Shown here: piece after piece, positions 16,646-24,934 of the stretch
Layout of the letters: the number at the start of each line of letters is the position of its first letter
Numbering within the stretch: position 1 is the stretch's first letter
From: Streptomyces poonensis
GTDB lineage: Bacteria > Actinomycetota > Actinomycetes > Streptomycetales > Streptomycetaceae
Reading direction: 5' to 3'
Assembly: GCF_014650915.1 (NCBI RefSeq)
Contig: NZ_BMVW01000010.1
Coordinates: forward strand, 173,782-237,781
DNA length: 64,000 nucleotides
Position numbers and translations under genes: made by a program
Notes under the pieces: model-generated
Told to the model about the DNA's origin: nothing
Databases searched by the model: none
The model's input: only the letters and a program-made list of their open reading frames with translations

Positions 16646-18583
16646 CTACGGCACCTTCACCCACTGGGCCTCGGACGGAGTCCCCTGGTCGTCCGTCACG
16701 AACAGCATGTACCAGCCCGACTGGACCAGATTGCGGTTCTTCGGGACCGTGACCGTGATGCCGTCCTTCGTCGTCTTCAGGGCCAGGGCGATGGACTTCT
16801 GGTCCACGTCGGTGACATGGGTCGAGGCGCTCGGACGGATCAGGCGGGCCGACTCGACGGACGAGGCGTGCTGCGTTGCGAACGTCGCCGACCCGCCCCG
16901 CTCGATCGTCTTCGGACCGCCCGACAGGGACGGACGCGCGTCGCGGTACAGGTACGGCGGGGTGTAGATCTCGATGCGCTGCTCGAACTTCCCCGGCTTG
17001 GTGTTGGCCTTGTCCGCGTACAGCGAGTCCGAGCCGAAGAACATCACCCGGCCGTCGGGCAGCAGGATGGATCCCGAGTGGTAGTTGCGGCCCACGAGCG
17101 GATCGGCCACCCGGCTCATCCGGTCGGTCTTCGCGTCGTAGATCCGTGCCTCGAGGATGTTGGAGTCGCCGCGCCCCCGGTAGTCCTCCGAGCCGCCCGA
17201 GATCAGCACGGTGTCGTCGGGGAGGATCGAGGCCTGCGGATAGCGCGTGCCCTTGTCCAGGGACGGCCCGTCCACGAACCGCGGGTCGTCCGCCAGCAGG
17301 TCGACGAGACGGGTCTTCGCACTGGACTTCCTGGACTCGCCGACCCCGCCGCCGCCGATCACCATGTACTTCTCGTCCTGCGCGGGCGGCAGCAGCACCG
17401 TGGCGGCGGTCTCCAGCCGGTCCTTGTCGCTCATCCCGGGGATCTTGGTGAACCTGTTGGTGTCCAGGTCCCAGATGCCCGGGTCCCGGCCCACGTCGTC
17501 CGGGCCGTACCCGGCGTTCGCGCCCGAGTAGAACAGCTCGCCGTTCTGCATCAGGGAGATCGCCGGGTAGGTCGGGAACTGCCGGACCTCCTTGGTGTAC
17601 GTCCACCTTTTCGTGTCCGGGTCGTACACCTCGTTCTTGCCCGGGACCAGCTGCCCGATCTCGTCGAGGCCGGACAGCGACAGGATCCTGCCGTCGGAGA
17701 GCGTGGTCAGCGTCGGGTACCAGCGCGCCTCCTTCATCGGGTCGACCTTGATGTACTTCTCGGCGACCGGATCGAACTCGAAGGCGTCCCTGATCCCCTG
17801 GAAGTCCTTCTTGTCCAGGGCGAGCTTCTGCGCGATGCCGTACGTGTTGCGCGCGTCGACGCCCGTCAGGCCCTGGATCCGGTAGTTGTCCTCGGTGCCG
17901 GTCTCGTACTTCGCGCCGCTCTTCGCGGCCTCGACGTAGATACGGCCCAGCCCCGGATCGTTGCCGAGGAACTTGCCGGTCGCGGGGTCGAACTTCTTCT
18001 CGGCGCGCGGCACCAGCACCGGGTCCTTGGAGACGAACGTCTTGCCGTTCTCCTTGCCGGTGAACTTCGTGCCGGCGGGCAGCGTGATGGGCCTGTCCGG
18101 GTTCTCGTTGTGGACGATCATCAGGCCGCCGGCCTTGGTGACGTCGCCCTTGAGCTTCTCGTACCGCTTGGTGCCGCCCGCGATCAGCAGATTGCCGTTC
18201 GCCAGCTGGGTGTGGCCGGTGCAGAACAGATCCTTGGGTGTCGGGACCTTCTTGACCGTGCCCTTCACCGGGTCCCAGATCCGGGTGTCGAACCGCTTCG
18301 CGTCGAAGTTGTCCTGGTTGTTGCCCGAACCCGCGATCAGCAGCACCTTCCCCGTGCGCAGCAGGGCCGCGTGGATGGTGTTCTGCCGGTACTCCTCGGG
18401 GAAGTCGACGATCTCCCAGTGCCCGTTCTCGGCCTTGTACTCCGGCCTGTTGATCGCGTACTGGTGGTACTGCTCCGTCCCGAAGCGGTACAGCCACGGT
18501 CCGTTCATCCCGGCCAGCGCCAGGACCACCGCCGAGCCGATCGCCAGACGACGGGCACGACGGCGGCCTGCACGGTTGGTCAT
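16646..18583 (-). CDS. glxA: Galactose-oxidase-like mononuclear radical copper oxidase GlxA
   Basis: The product has 645 residues. A basic N-terminus and one hydrophobic segment (residues 12-26) anchor it outside the membrane. Aligned with galactose oxidase, the active site is complete: Cys121 (LFCTGHTQ) and Tyr289 (ARWYPTLTTLSDGR) for the thioether cofactor, Trp288, Tyr501 and His502 (NYHSGSILLPDGR), and His589 (SASTHVTD). The middle is a seven-bladed kelch propeller, and the C-terminus is an Ig-like domain. GlxA is needed for glycan deposition at hyphal tips and for morphogenesis in Streptomyces. Its ATG overlaps the TGA of cslA by ATGA, so translation is coupled. Confidence 0.95.
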   Translation of the reverse strand: MTNRAGRRRARRLAIGSAVVLALAGMNGPWLYRFGTEQYHQYAINRPEYKAENGHWEIVDFPEEYRQNTIHAALLRTGKVLLIAGSGNNQDNFDAKRFDTRIWDPVKGTVKKVPTPKDLFCTGHTQLANGNLLIAGGTKRYEKLKGDVTKAGGLMIVHNENPDRPITLPAGTKFTGKENGKTFVSKDPVLVPRAEKKFDPATGKFLGNDPGLGRIYVEAAKSGAKYETGTEDNYRIQGLTGVDARNTYGIAQKLALDKKDFQGIRDAFEFDPVAEKYIKVDPMKEARWYPTLTTLSDGRILSLSGLDEIGQLVPGKNEVYDPDTKRWTYTKEVRQFPTYPAISLMQNGELFYSGANAGYGPDDVGRDPGIWDLDTNRFTKIPGMSDKDRLETAATVLLPPAQDEKYMVIGGGGVGESRKSSAKTRLVDLLADDPRFVDGPSLDKGTRYPQASILPDDTVLISGGSEDYRGRGDSNILEARIYDAKTDRMSRVADPLVGRNYHSGSILLPDGRVMFFGSDSLYADKANTKPGKFEQRIEIYTPPYLYRDARPSLSGGPKTIERGGSATFATQHASSVESARLIRPSASTHVTDVDQKSIALALKTTKDGITVTVPKNRNLVQSGWYMLFVTDDQGTPSEAQWVKVP

Positions 18584-20565
18584 TTCTTACGTCCCCCAAG
18601 GGCGATCTGCATGGTCTGGTCGGTGCCTCCGTCCGCGGACGCCCAGCTCGGTTTCTGCTGCGGCGCGTGCCCGGTGTGCGGTGCGTGCGGTGCGGCACCC
18701 GCGTGCTGGACGGGCAGCGGCTGGGTCGTCGGCACGGCGTCCTGCGGGAGCCGTGCGCCCGCCGCGTGCGCCGCCGGTTTCCTCTTCTCCTGCCGCATCA
18801 TGTGACGCCAGGCGAAGATCGGGGACGCCGTGATCAGCGTGGCGAACGTGGCCCAGGTGATCATCGCGGGGTGCGAGTTGCCGAGCACGAACCCGGCGAC
18901 GATCGACGCCACGAAGACCGCGATGAAGAACCAGTGGATCCGGAAGGTCCCGAACAGCGTGTCCGGGCTGGCCGAGTCGCCCTTGGGCGTGACCACGAAC
19001 TTGCTCTTGCGACGCAGGACGGAGTCGATGAGGGCACGCGCGTACAGCGGTGCCGACAGCGCCGACATCACCATGCCGGCCACGCCGCCGGAGCCCTCGG
19101 GCTCGTGCGGGGAGACGTTGTGGCGGCGGTTCCAGACGTACAGGCCGATCTGCAGCGCCGAGGCGTTGCCGTACAGCATCAGCCACACCGTCGGGTCGAT
19201 GTTCACACCCGAGGCGCCCATGCCCAGGAAGAGCGCACAGCTGAGCGCCGCCAGGATCCAGTTCAGGGCCGACATCGGATAGAAGATGATCATCATCGTG
19301 TAGTTGAAGAGCTTGCCCGGGGGCAGCGAGTACCAGCCCTTCCAGTACTGCTTGAGGATCGTCTCGTACGTCCCCCGCGACCAGCGCAGCTGCTGGGTGA
19401 AGAAGTCCGTCCAGGCGCTCGGGCCCTCTCCGACGGCGAGCACGTCCGGGGTGTAGACCGACTTCCACTTCTTCCCCGTCATCGGGTTCCTGTGGCGGTG
19501 GATCTCGAACCCGGTCGCCATGTCCTCGGTGATCGAGTCGTACAGACCGCCGATCTGCTTCAGCGCCTTGATCCGTACGGCGTTGGAGGTGCCGACGAAC
19601 ATCGGGGCGCCGTAGCGGTTGCCGGCGCGCTGGATCAGCGCGTGGAAGAGGAACTGCTGCGACTCGGCGGCCTTGGTGATCGGGTTGTCGTAGTTGCCGT
19701 AGACCTGCGGGCCGATGACGAAGCCGACGTCCGGGTCGCGGAAGAAGCCGAGCATCCGCTCCAGGTAGTTGGGCAGCGGCACGTGGTCGGTGTCGACGGA
19801 GGCGAAGTAGTCGTAGGCGTCGCCGTGGGCGTCCAGCCAGGCGTTGTAGTTGCCGTGCTTGGTCTTGGCGCGGTGCGGGCCCTTGGCCTGGTTCCACTTG
19901 GCGACGCCCTTGCGGGAGAAGTGGTGCACCCCGAGGCGCTCGCAGACCGTCTTGACCTCCGGGTCGTCGCCCTCGTCCAGCAGCCAGACGTGCATGAGGC
20001 CACGGTGGCGGATCTTCACCGCGGCCTCCAGCGTCTTCGTCACCATCTCCAGCGGCTCCTTGCCGGGCACGAAGGAGGTGAGGAAGGCGACTCTGGTGCC
20101 GGTCTCGGGCACCACCGGGACCGGGTCACGGGCGACCAGCGTGGCGTGCGCGTTGGACAGCACGTTCATACAGCGGAAGAACTCGATCAGGCCGATCGAG
20201 ACCAGCATCACGACGTCGAGGGCCGGCAGGAAGTCGTACGCCGGGTAGTCGCGCTCGGTCCAGTGCTCCGGCTGGAGCAGCCAGAACAGCAGCACCAGGG
20301 ACAGCACCGGGGCCGCGGCCAGCATCAGGGCGACCCGGACGCGGTGCGGCTCCTGCGAGATCAGGGAGCGGTACTGCACCGTGTAGGGCCGGCCGGGTTC
20401 GGGCTGGGTGAGCGGGCCGGCCAGCCGGCTGTAGTGCTCGTAGTCGTATCTCGGCAGCGTCCTCTTGATCCTGCGGAAGCTGCCCGTCCGGTGTGACATC
20501 ATCCTGAGCTGGGTGGTTTCGGACGGGTCGAAGTCCTGCCGGGCGCCTGACGGCGTCGACGTCAT
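18580..20565 (-). CDS. cslA: Cellulose-synthase-like GT2 glycosyltransferase CslA
   Basis: The product has 661 residues. Two N-terminal membrane helices (about 76-97 and 112-130) precede a cytoplasmic GT2 domain with FLTSFVPGKEP, LLDEGDDPEV, D258-T-D260 in ASVDTDHV, the TED motif at 346-348, and QQLRW at 391-395. Four or more C-terminal helices complete the channel, and the tail is a Pro/His/Ala-rich cytoplasmic extension. It polymerises a beta-glucan-like polymer at growing hyphal tips. No PilZ c-di-GMP domain (RxxxR...DxSxxG) is seen in the C-terminal region, unlike BcsA. GGGGGA precedes the ATG. Confidence 0.95.
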   Translation of the reverse strand: MTSTPSGARQDFDPSETTQLRMMSHRTGSFRRIKRTLPRYDYEHYSRLAGPLTQPEPGRPYTVQYRSLISQEPHRVRVALMLAAAPVLSLVLLFWLLQPEHWTERDYPAYDFLPALDVVMLVSIGLIEFFRCMNVLSNAHATLVARDPVPVVPETGTRVAFLTSFVPGKEPLEMVTKTLEAAVKIRHRGLMHVWLLDEGDDPEVKTVCERLGVHHFSRKGVAKWNQAKGPHRAKTKHGNYNAWLDAHGDAYDYFASVDTDHVPLPNYLERMLGFFRDPDVGFVIGPQVYGNYDNPITKAAESQQFLFHALIQRAGNRYGAPMFVGTSNAVRIKALKQIGGLYDSITEDMATGFEIHRHRNPMTGKKWKSVYTPDVLAVGEGPSAWTDFFTQQLRWSRGTYETILKQYWKGWYSLPPGKLFNYTMMIIFYPMSALNWILAALSCALFLGMGASGVNIDPTVWLMLYGNASALQIGLYVWNRRHNVSPHEPEGSGGVAGMVMSALSAPLYARALIDSVLRRKSKFVVTPKGDSASPDTLFGTFRIHWFFIAVFVASIVAGFVLGNSHPAMITWATFATLITASPIFAWRHMMRQEKRKPAAHAAGARLPQDAVPTTQPLPVQHAGAAPHAPHTGHAPQQKPSWASADGGTDQTMQIALGGRKK

Positions 20566-21028
20566 GAGTCATCCCCCCGCACGCACGCGAGTGCGTGTTC
20601 GTCGGTCGTCGCCCGCGCGGTCCCCCTAGACCGTCCCCGGGCGCATCAGTGGCGGGTCGGCGTCGCCATGTCATCACTTATGGAGACATAGGACGGCGAC
20701 CTTCCGGTTGCATGATGCCCCCCTAGGCATCCGTTCATGGGCTGGATCCCCTGCTCCCCGCGGTGACCGGATCCGGCCCAAGCCCCCCAACTGCGCAGCA
20801 TCCACAGTCCCTTACGGCCCAGGGTTCTATGGCGTTCAGCATGATCGCAAGGTGGGATACGAGGTGTTTACCGGTCATACGCGCACATTGGGGTACCGGA
20901 GCGTGCACTTTCGGACAAGAGTGCGCTCGAATGGTCGCGCCGCTCGGATCCGAAGGGATCACCTGTTCTGGCGCCGAACCATGAATGCGGAGAGGCCCCC
21001 CGCTCCCGCGGGGGGCCTCTCCGTGTCG
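20566..21028. other. Non-coding interval upstream of cslA
   Basis: About 460 bases separate cslA from the tRNA-Lys terminator. The part near 20660-20700 (TCATCACTTATGGAGACATAG) is AT-richer and probably holds the cslA promoter. The 20810-20960 part is also AT-richer with several short open frames, but none has a ribosome site and typical codon use. No recognised operator was identified. Confidence 0.45.
20990..21021 (-). terminator. Terminator of the first tRNA-Lys gene
   Basis: A perfect 14-bp stem (GAGAGGCCCCCCGC and complement) with a 4-base loop starts 8 bases beyond the tRNA 3' end. Confidence 0.85.
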
Positions 21029-21102
21029 TGCGCCGCCAGGGACTCGAACCCCGGACCCGCTGATTAAGAGTCAGCTGCTCTAACCAACTGAGCTAGCGGC
21101 GC
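21029..21102 (-). tRNA. tRNA-Lys(CTT), copy 1
   Basis: The minus strand folds into a complete cloverleaf: acceptor GCGCCGC/GCGGCGC, D-arm GCTCAGTTGGTTAGAGC, anticodon arm GCTGA-CTCTTAA-TCAGC with anticodon CTT, and T-arm GGGGTTCGAGTCCC, with discriminator A. CCA is not encoded. Two identical copies lie at 24753-24826 and 38069-38142. Confidence 0.97.
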
Positions 21103-21117
21103 CTGCTGACGGAAGAA

Positions 21118-21146
21118 ACTCTACCTGACGTCGGAGGGTGCTCTCG
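21118..21146 (-). promoter_or_regulatory. Conserved tRNA promoter element, copy 1
   Basis: On the minus strand GAGAGCACCCTCCGACGTCAGG is followed by TAGAGT (-10) and TTTCTT, 15 bases upstream of the tRNA-Lys 5' end. The same pattern precedes the tRNA-Lys at 24826 and the tRNA-His at 63220. Confidence 0.6.
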
Positions 21147-21320
21147 ACCGCGGCCCCGCGCGGCCGCCGGCGCCGACCTGCCGCGTACCCGCCGCGACGG
21201 TTCGGTTACATCATTCGGACCGTCAGCATGCGACATCTGCGCACAGTTGAGAAACTGGCGACCGTGCAGAGGCGCGGACATTCTCATTCGGGGACACAGT
21301 CGGGACACGAGGGCAATCGC

Positions 21321-22628
21321 ATGGACACTCCGGCATTCGAGGAATTCGATCCTCCGAATGACTGCGAATGCCCCGGATGTGTGCGGCGGCCACACCTCCC
21401 GCCCCGGTCCACGGGGTCCGGGGGAGCCGGCCGTCCGGCGGCCCAGGGCGCCCTGGTGCTGGCCGCGGCGGCGGGTGCGGCGCTCGGCGCGGGCCCCTGC
21501 GGGACCGTCGCCGCGGCCGCGCACGCTCCCGTCAGACCGGGCGTTGTCGCAGATGAGGAGCCTGATGCACCTCAGGGGGGCGAGGCACCGCTGCACGGTC
21601 CGGCCGGCCGTCAGGCCTCCGGTGCCGAGCTCCGGCCGCCGGTCGCGCCGCCCGCCACCACCCGCGCGGAGATCATCAACCGGGCCAAGACCTGGGTCGC
21701 CGCACGGGTCCCGTACAGCATGACCGCGTTCTGGTCGGACGGGTACCGGCAGGACTGCTCGGGTTATGTGTCGATGGCCTGGAACCTCGGCCGGAACGAA
21801 TGGACAGGGTCCCTCGCCACCTATGGGGACAGGATTTCCAAGGAGGAACTCCAGCCCGGTGACATTCTGCTCTTCCATAATCCGGAGGATCCCCTGGAAG
21901 GGTCGCACGTCGTCATTTTCGGCGGCTGGACGGACTACACGCACACGCATTACATCGCCTACGAACAGACACGTCCGCACACCCGGAAGCAGGCCACCCC
22001 ATACGCGTACTGGAGCAATTCGGAGCGTTATGTGGCGTACCGCTACAAGGGGCTGGCCGGGGATGCCGGAGGGGGCGCAGAGGGTGCTGAGGAAGGAGCG
22101 CAGGAGTGGGCGGGCGCGGGGGGCGCCCGCTTCCCGGGAGTCTCGGCCTTCGGCTCCGGCGCGCGGAACGGTCATGTGACGAGACTGGGGCGCATGCTCG
22201 TCGAGCGGGGCGGGGCACGCTTCTACACCACCGGCCCGGGACCGCGCTGGACGGCCGCGGACCGCAGGGCCACCCAGGCCTTCCAGCGGGCCCAGGGGTG
22301 GACCGGCTCGGCGGCGGACGGGCTGCCGGGCCCTGTGACGTGGGCGTATCTGGCCGGCGGCGCGGGCCGGGACATCCCGCCGGGGCGCCTGCCCCGCTAT
22401 CCGGGGCGCGGGACGTTCCGGCCGGGCGCGGACAACGAGTACGTCACCCGGCTGGGGAGGCGGCTGATCGAGAAGGGGTTCGGCACGTACTACGCCTCGG
22501 GTCCGGGGCCGTGCTGGACCGAGGCCGACCGGCGGAGCGTGGAGGCGTTCCAGCGGGCGCAGGGGTGGCGGGGCAGAGCGGCGGACGGCTATCCGGGACC
22601 GGAGACCTGGCGGCGGCTCTTCTTGTGA
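21321..22628 (+). CDS. NlpC/P60-like protein with two peptidoglycan-binding-like repeats
   Basis: The product has 435 residues. ATG 21321 follows GAGGG; the frame is open upstream without a ribosome site. The N-terminus carries the unusual cysteine cluster DCECPGC (residues 14-20), then a hydrophobic helix (about 43-60) that could be a membrane anchor. Residues about 115-230 are NlpC/P60-like with catalytic Cys146 in RQDCSGYVSMAW and His196 in SHVVIF. Two ~75-residue C-terminal repeats share FQRAQGW...AADG.PGP.TW, the peptidoglycan-binding-like module. It probably cleaves or binds cell wall near the CslA/GlxA glycan machinery, with cslA divergent from it. Confidence 0.8.
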   Translation: MDTPAFEEFDPPNDCECPGCVRRPHLPPRSTGSGGAGRPAAQGALVLAAAAGAALGAGPCGTVAAAAHAPVRPGVVADEEPDAPQGGEAPLHGPAGRQASGAELRPPVAPPATTRAEIINRAKTWVAARVPYSMTAFWSDGYRQDCSGYVSMAWNLGRNEWTGSLATYGDRISKEELQPGDILLFHNPEDPLEGSHVVIFGGWTDYTHTHYIAYEQTRPHTRKQATPYAYWSNSERYVAYRYKGLAGDAGGGAEGAEEGAQEWAGAGGARFPGVSAFGSGARNGHVTRLGRMLVERGGARFYTTGPGPRWTAADRRATQAFQRAQGWTGSAADGLPGPVTWAYLAGGAGRDIPPGRLPRYPGRGTFRPGADNEYVTRLGRRLIEKGFGTYYASGPGPCWTEADRRSVEAFQRAQGWRGRAADGYPGPETWRRLFL

Positions 22629-22771
22629 CGGCACGTTTCCGCACCGGCTTCTTCCGCACTTCGCCCGACGTTCTCTTCTCCCACCGCAAGTCATGTTTCT
22701 TCCCGTTTCTCAACCGCATAACGGCACGAACAACGACACGTTTCTTCTTGCGCGGAGGCATGGAGGCACGG

Positions 22772-23917
22772 ATGAGTACGACGACTGCGCAGACGCCGGA
22801 GCCGGAGGGCGCCGCCCGCCCGGCACGGCTCATCCACACCGAGGGGACGACCGAGATCCCCCTGCATCTGCTCTTCCGCGACGAGCCCGACCCGGTGTCC
22901 GTGCCGCTCGCTCCTGCGGTGGTGGGGCGGCGGCGGGGCACGGGCGAGCAGCCGCGCGTCCGGCGCCGGCTGCCCGGGCCGGCGCCGGCGCGCCCCGTGC
23001 CCGAGATCGACCCGGATCTGGTGGAGCGCCCGGCCCGGGTGCTGCCGGGTGTGGCGGGAGTGCTGGGAGGTGTCTGCGGAATGGCCGGATGTGCGCTCAC
23101 CTCCTGGTGGGCGGGGGTGCTGCCGGGGCTCGCCGTGGCGGCGGCCGGGCTGCCCGCGCAGCCGGGTGCCGGGCTGGGGCCGGTCCAGTGGGCCGCGTAC
23201 GCCGGGTCCGGGGCGCTCGGCCTGTTCGGCTTCGGCGGGCTGGCGCGGGGACGGGCCGGCCGGGCCTGGGTGCTCGGACTGTTCGGGCGGTACCGCGGGA
23301 CCGTGCGGCGCACGGGGCTGATGTGGGTGAACCCGCTGGTCCTGCGCCGCCGGGTCGACGTACGGCTGCGGCACTGGCGCAGCGAGCCGATGCCGGCCGT
23401 CGACGCCAACGGGGTCGAGCTGCGGGTCGTCGTACTGGTCGCCTGGCGGGTGCGGGACACCGCGCGGGCCGTGCTCGGGATCGAGGACCACGAGCGGTAT
23501 CTGCGCGAGTGTGTGGAGGCCGCTCTGTCCCGGGTGCTCGCGCAGCTGCCGGCCGATGTGTCGCCGGCCGCCCTCGTGAAGGACGTGACCCTGCGCAACA
23601 CGGAGGCGGTCGGCGAGCGGCTGACCCGGCTGGTGGCGGCGGACGCGGCCGCGGCCGGCCTGGAGGTGTTCTCCGTGCAGCCGACCCGGATCGCGTACGC
23701 GCCCGAGGTGGCCGCCGTCATGCAGCGGCGCCGGATCGCCGCGCTCGACGCCCAGCACCGGGACACCGTGCTCACCTCGGTCCTCGACTCGGTGGAGGAC
23801 ACCGTGACCCGGCTCACCATGCGGGGGCTGGTGGAGCTGGACGACTACGAACGCAAGGCGCTGGTGAAGGACCTCACGGTGGCGTTCTGGACGGGGCGGA
23901 GGGAGTCGTCCTCCTGA
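22772..23917 (+). CDS. SPFH/Band 7-domain membrane protein
   Basis: The product has 381 residues. ATG 22772 has GGAGG five bases upstream. The N-terminal ~85 residues are polar with an Arg/Pro-rich stretch, followed by two hydrophobic segments (about 95-150). The SPFH domain follows: RTGLMWVNPLVLRRRVDVRLRH (split here by function, not by gap), VDANGVELRVVVLVAWRV, and the helical tail EALSRVLAQLPADVS, ending in AVMQRRRIAALDAQHRDTV. SPFH proteins form oligomers in membrane microdomains and organise wall or secretion machinery. It lies between the NlpC/P60 gene and the LPMO gene, suggesting a scaffold role in the same locus. Confidence 0.85.
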   Translation: MSTTTAQTPEPEGAARPARLIHTEGTTEIPLHLLFRDEPDPVSVPLAPAVVGRRRGTGEQPRVRRRLPGPAPARPVPEIDPDLVERPARVLPGVAGVLGGVCGMAGCALTSWWAGVLPGLAVAAAGLPAQPGAGLGPVQWAAYAGSGALGLFGFGGLARGRAGRAWVLGLFGRYRGTVRRTGLMWVNPLVLRRRVDVRLRHWRSEPMPAVDANGVELRVVVLVAWRVRDTARAVLGIEDHERYLRECVEAALSRVLAQLPADVSPAALVKDVTLRNTEAVGERLTRLVAADAAAAGLEVFSVQPTRIAYAPEVAAVMQRRRIAALDAQHRDTVLTSVLDSVEDTVTRLTMRGLVELDDYERKALVKDLTVAFWTGRRESSS

Positions 23918-24010
23918 CGGCCGGGGGCCGTGCAGCGGGGTTCCACGACCCACGCAACCGCGTTCCACGATTGGTATGGACATGTTCAACTGCCGGTAAT
24001 ACGGTGAGCC

Positions 24011-24024
24011 TTGGTCTAGACCTA
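24011..24024. promoter_or_regulatory. DasR-responsive element (dre) upstream of the LPMO gene
   Basis: TTGGTCTAGACCTA contains the palindrome GGTCTAGACC and matches the DasR core TGGTCTAGACCA at 11 of 12 positions. It is 77 bases before the LPMO start, a typical place for repression by the N-acetylglucosamine-responsive GntR regulator DasR. Confidence 0.85.
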
Positions 24025-24100
24025 CGGACGCCCATGCGTCCCTCCCCGCATCGCGATGCAGGCACGGCTCAGGCAACCCCCACATGTTCAGGAGCGCAGC

Positions 24101-24703
24101 ATGCGTCAGAAGACCAAGTGGTACGCAGCCGCGGTCGGCCTCGCCACCACGGGAGCCCTTGTGCTCTCCAGCGGTGGTGCCACCGGCCACGGCTACACGG
24201 ACCTGCCCATCAGCCGGCAGAAGCTCTGTCAGAACGGCACGGTGACCAACTGCGGATCCATACAGTGGGAGCCGCAGAGCGTGGAGGGCCCCAAGGGCTT
24301 CCCGGCCTCCGGCCCCGCCGACGGCCAGCTCTGCTCCGCGGGGAACGGCCAGTTCAACCAGCTCAACTCGCCCACCACGCCCAATGGCGGCGCCTGGCCC
24401 ACGACCAAGGTGACCGGCGGGCAGAGCTACACGTTCCGCTGGCAGTTCACCGCGCGGCACTCGACGAGCGACTTCAAGTACTACGTCACCAAGAACGGCT
24501 GGAACCAGAACCGCGCGCTCACCCGCGCCGACCTGGAGCTGACGCCGTTCCTCACCGTCCCCTACAGCGGCCAGCCGCCGGCGACGCTCTCGCACAGCGG
24601 CAAGCTGCCCACGGGCAAGAGCGGTCACCACGTGATCCTCGCGGTGTGGACGGTCGCGGACACGGCGAACGCGTTCTACGCCTGCTCCGACGTCACGTTC
24701 TGA
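24101..24703 (+). CDS. lpmP: AA10 lytic polysaccharide monooxygenase
   Basis: The product has 200 residues. AGGAG lies six bases before the ATG. The signal peptide ends at ...GGATG, exposing His30 as the mature N-terminus (HGYTDLP), which with His120 (FTARHSTSDF) forms the copper histidine brace. The single AA10 domain has paired cysteines (LCQN/TNCG, QLCSAG, YACSD) and no carbohydrate-binding module. AA10 enzymes oxidatively cleave chitin or cellulose. In S. coelicolor the LPMO beside cslA-glxA is reported to act in hyphal-tip glycan deposition (recalled). The dre site suggests chitin/GlcNAc-linked control. Confidence 0.93.
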   Translation: MRQKTKWYAAAVGLATTGALVLSSGGATGHGYTDLPISRQKLCQNGTVTNCGSIQWEPQSVEGPKGFPASGPADGQLCSAGNGQFNQLNSPTTPNGGAWPTTKVTGGQSYTFRWQFTARHSTSDFKYYVTKNGWNQNRALTRADLELTPFLTVPYSGQPPATLSHSGKLPTGKSGHHVILAVWTVADTANAFYACSDVTF

Positions 24704-24714
24704 CAGAGAAGCGC

Positions 24715-24746
24715 GAAGGGCTCCTCACTCAGGTGAGGAGCCCTTC
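24715..24746. terminator. Bidirectional terminator between the LPMO and tRNA-Lys genes
   Basis: A perfect 14-bp stem (GAAGGGCTCCTCAC and complement) with a 4-base loop lies between the convergent LPMO and tRNA-Lys genes. Confidence 0.9.
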
Positions 24747-24752
24747 TTCAGG

Positions 24753-24826
24753 TGCGCCGCCAGGGACTCGAACCCCGGACCCGCTGATTAAGAGTCAGCT
24801 GCTCTAACCAACTGAGCTAGCGGCGC
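24753..24826 (-). tRNA. tRNA-Lys(CTT), copy 2
   Basis: Sequence is identical over the full 74 bases to the tRNA-Lys at 21029-21102, with anticodon CTT and discriminator A. Confidence 0.97.
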
Positions 24827-24867
24827 ATGACTCTCGCTTCCCGCTCTCGCGTTCGGCGACAAAAGAA

Positions 24868-24895
24868 ATACTACCTGGTCCGGAGGGGTGCTCCC
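24868..24895 (-). promoter_or_regulatory. Conserved tRNA promoter element, copy 2
   Basis: On the minus strand GGGAGCACCCCTCCGGACC is followed by AGG and TAGTAT (-10), then TTTCTT. This is the clearest of the three copies; it lies about 41 bases from the tRNA 5' end. Confidence 0.65.
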
Positions 24896-24934
24896 GACCA
24901 CCGCCCGATCGGCTCCCGGGGGAGGGGCGGCGGG

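Noticed and set aside
20763..20984. A 73-residue frame in the cslA upstream region
   Set aside because: No ribosome site, atypical composition and no family resemblance; the region more likely holds promoters.
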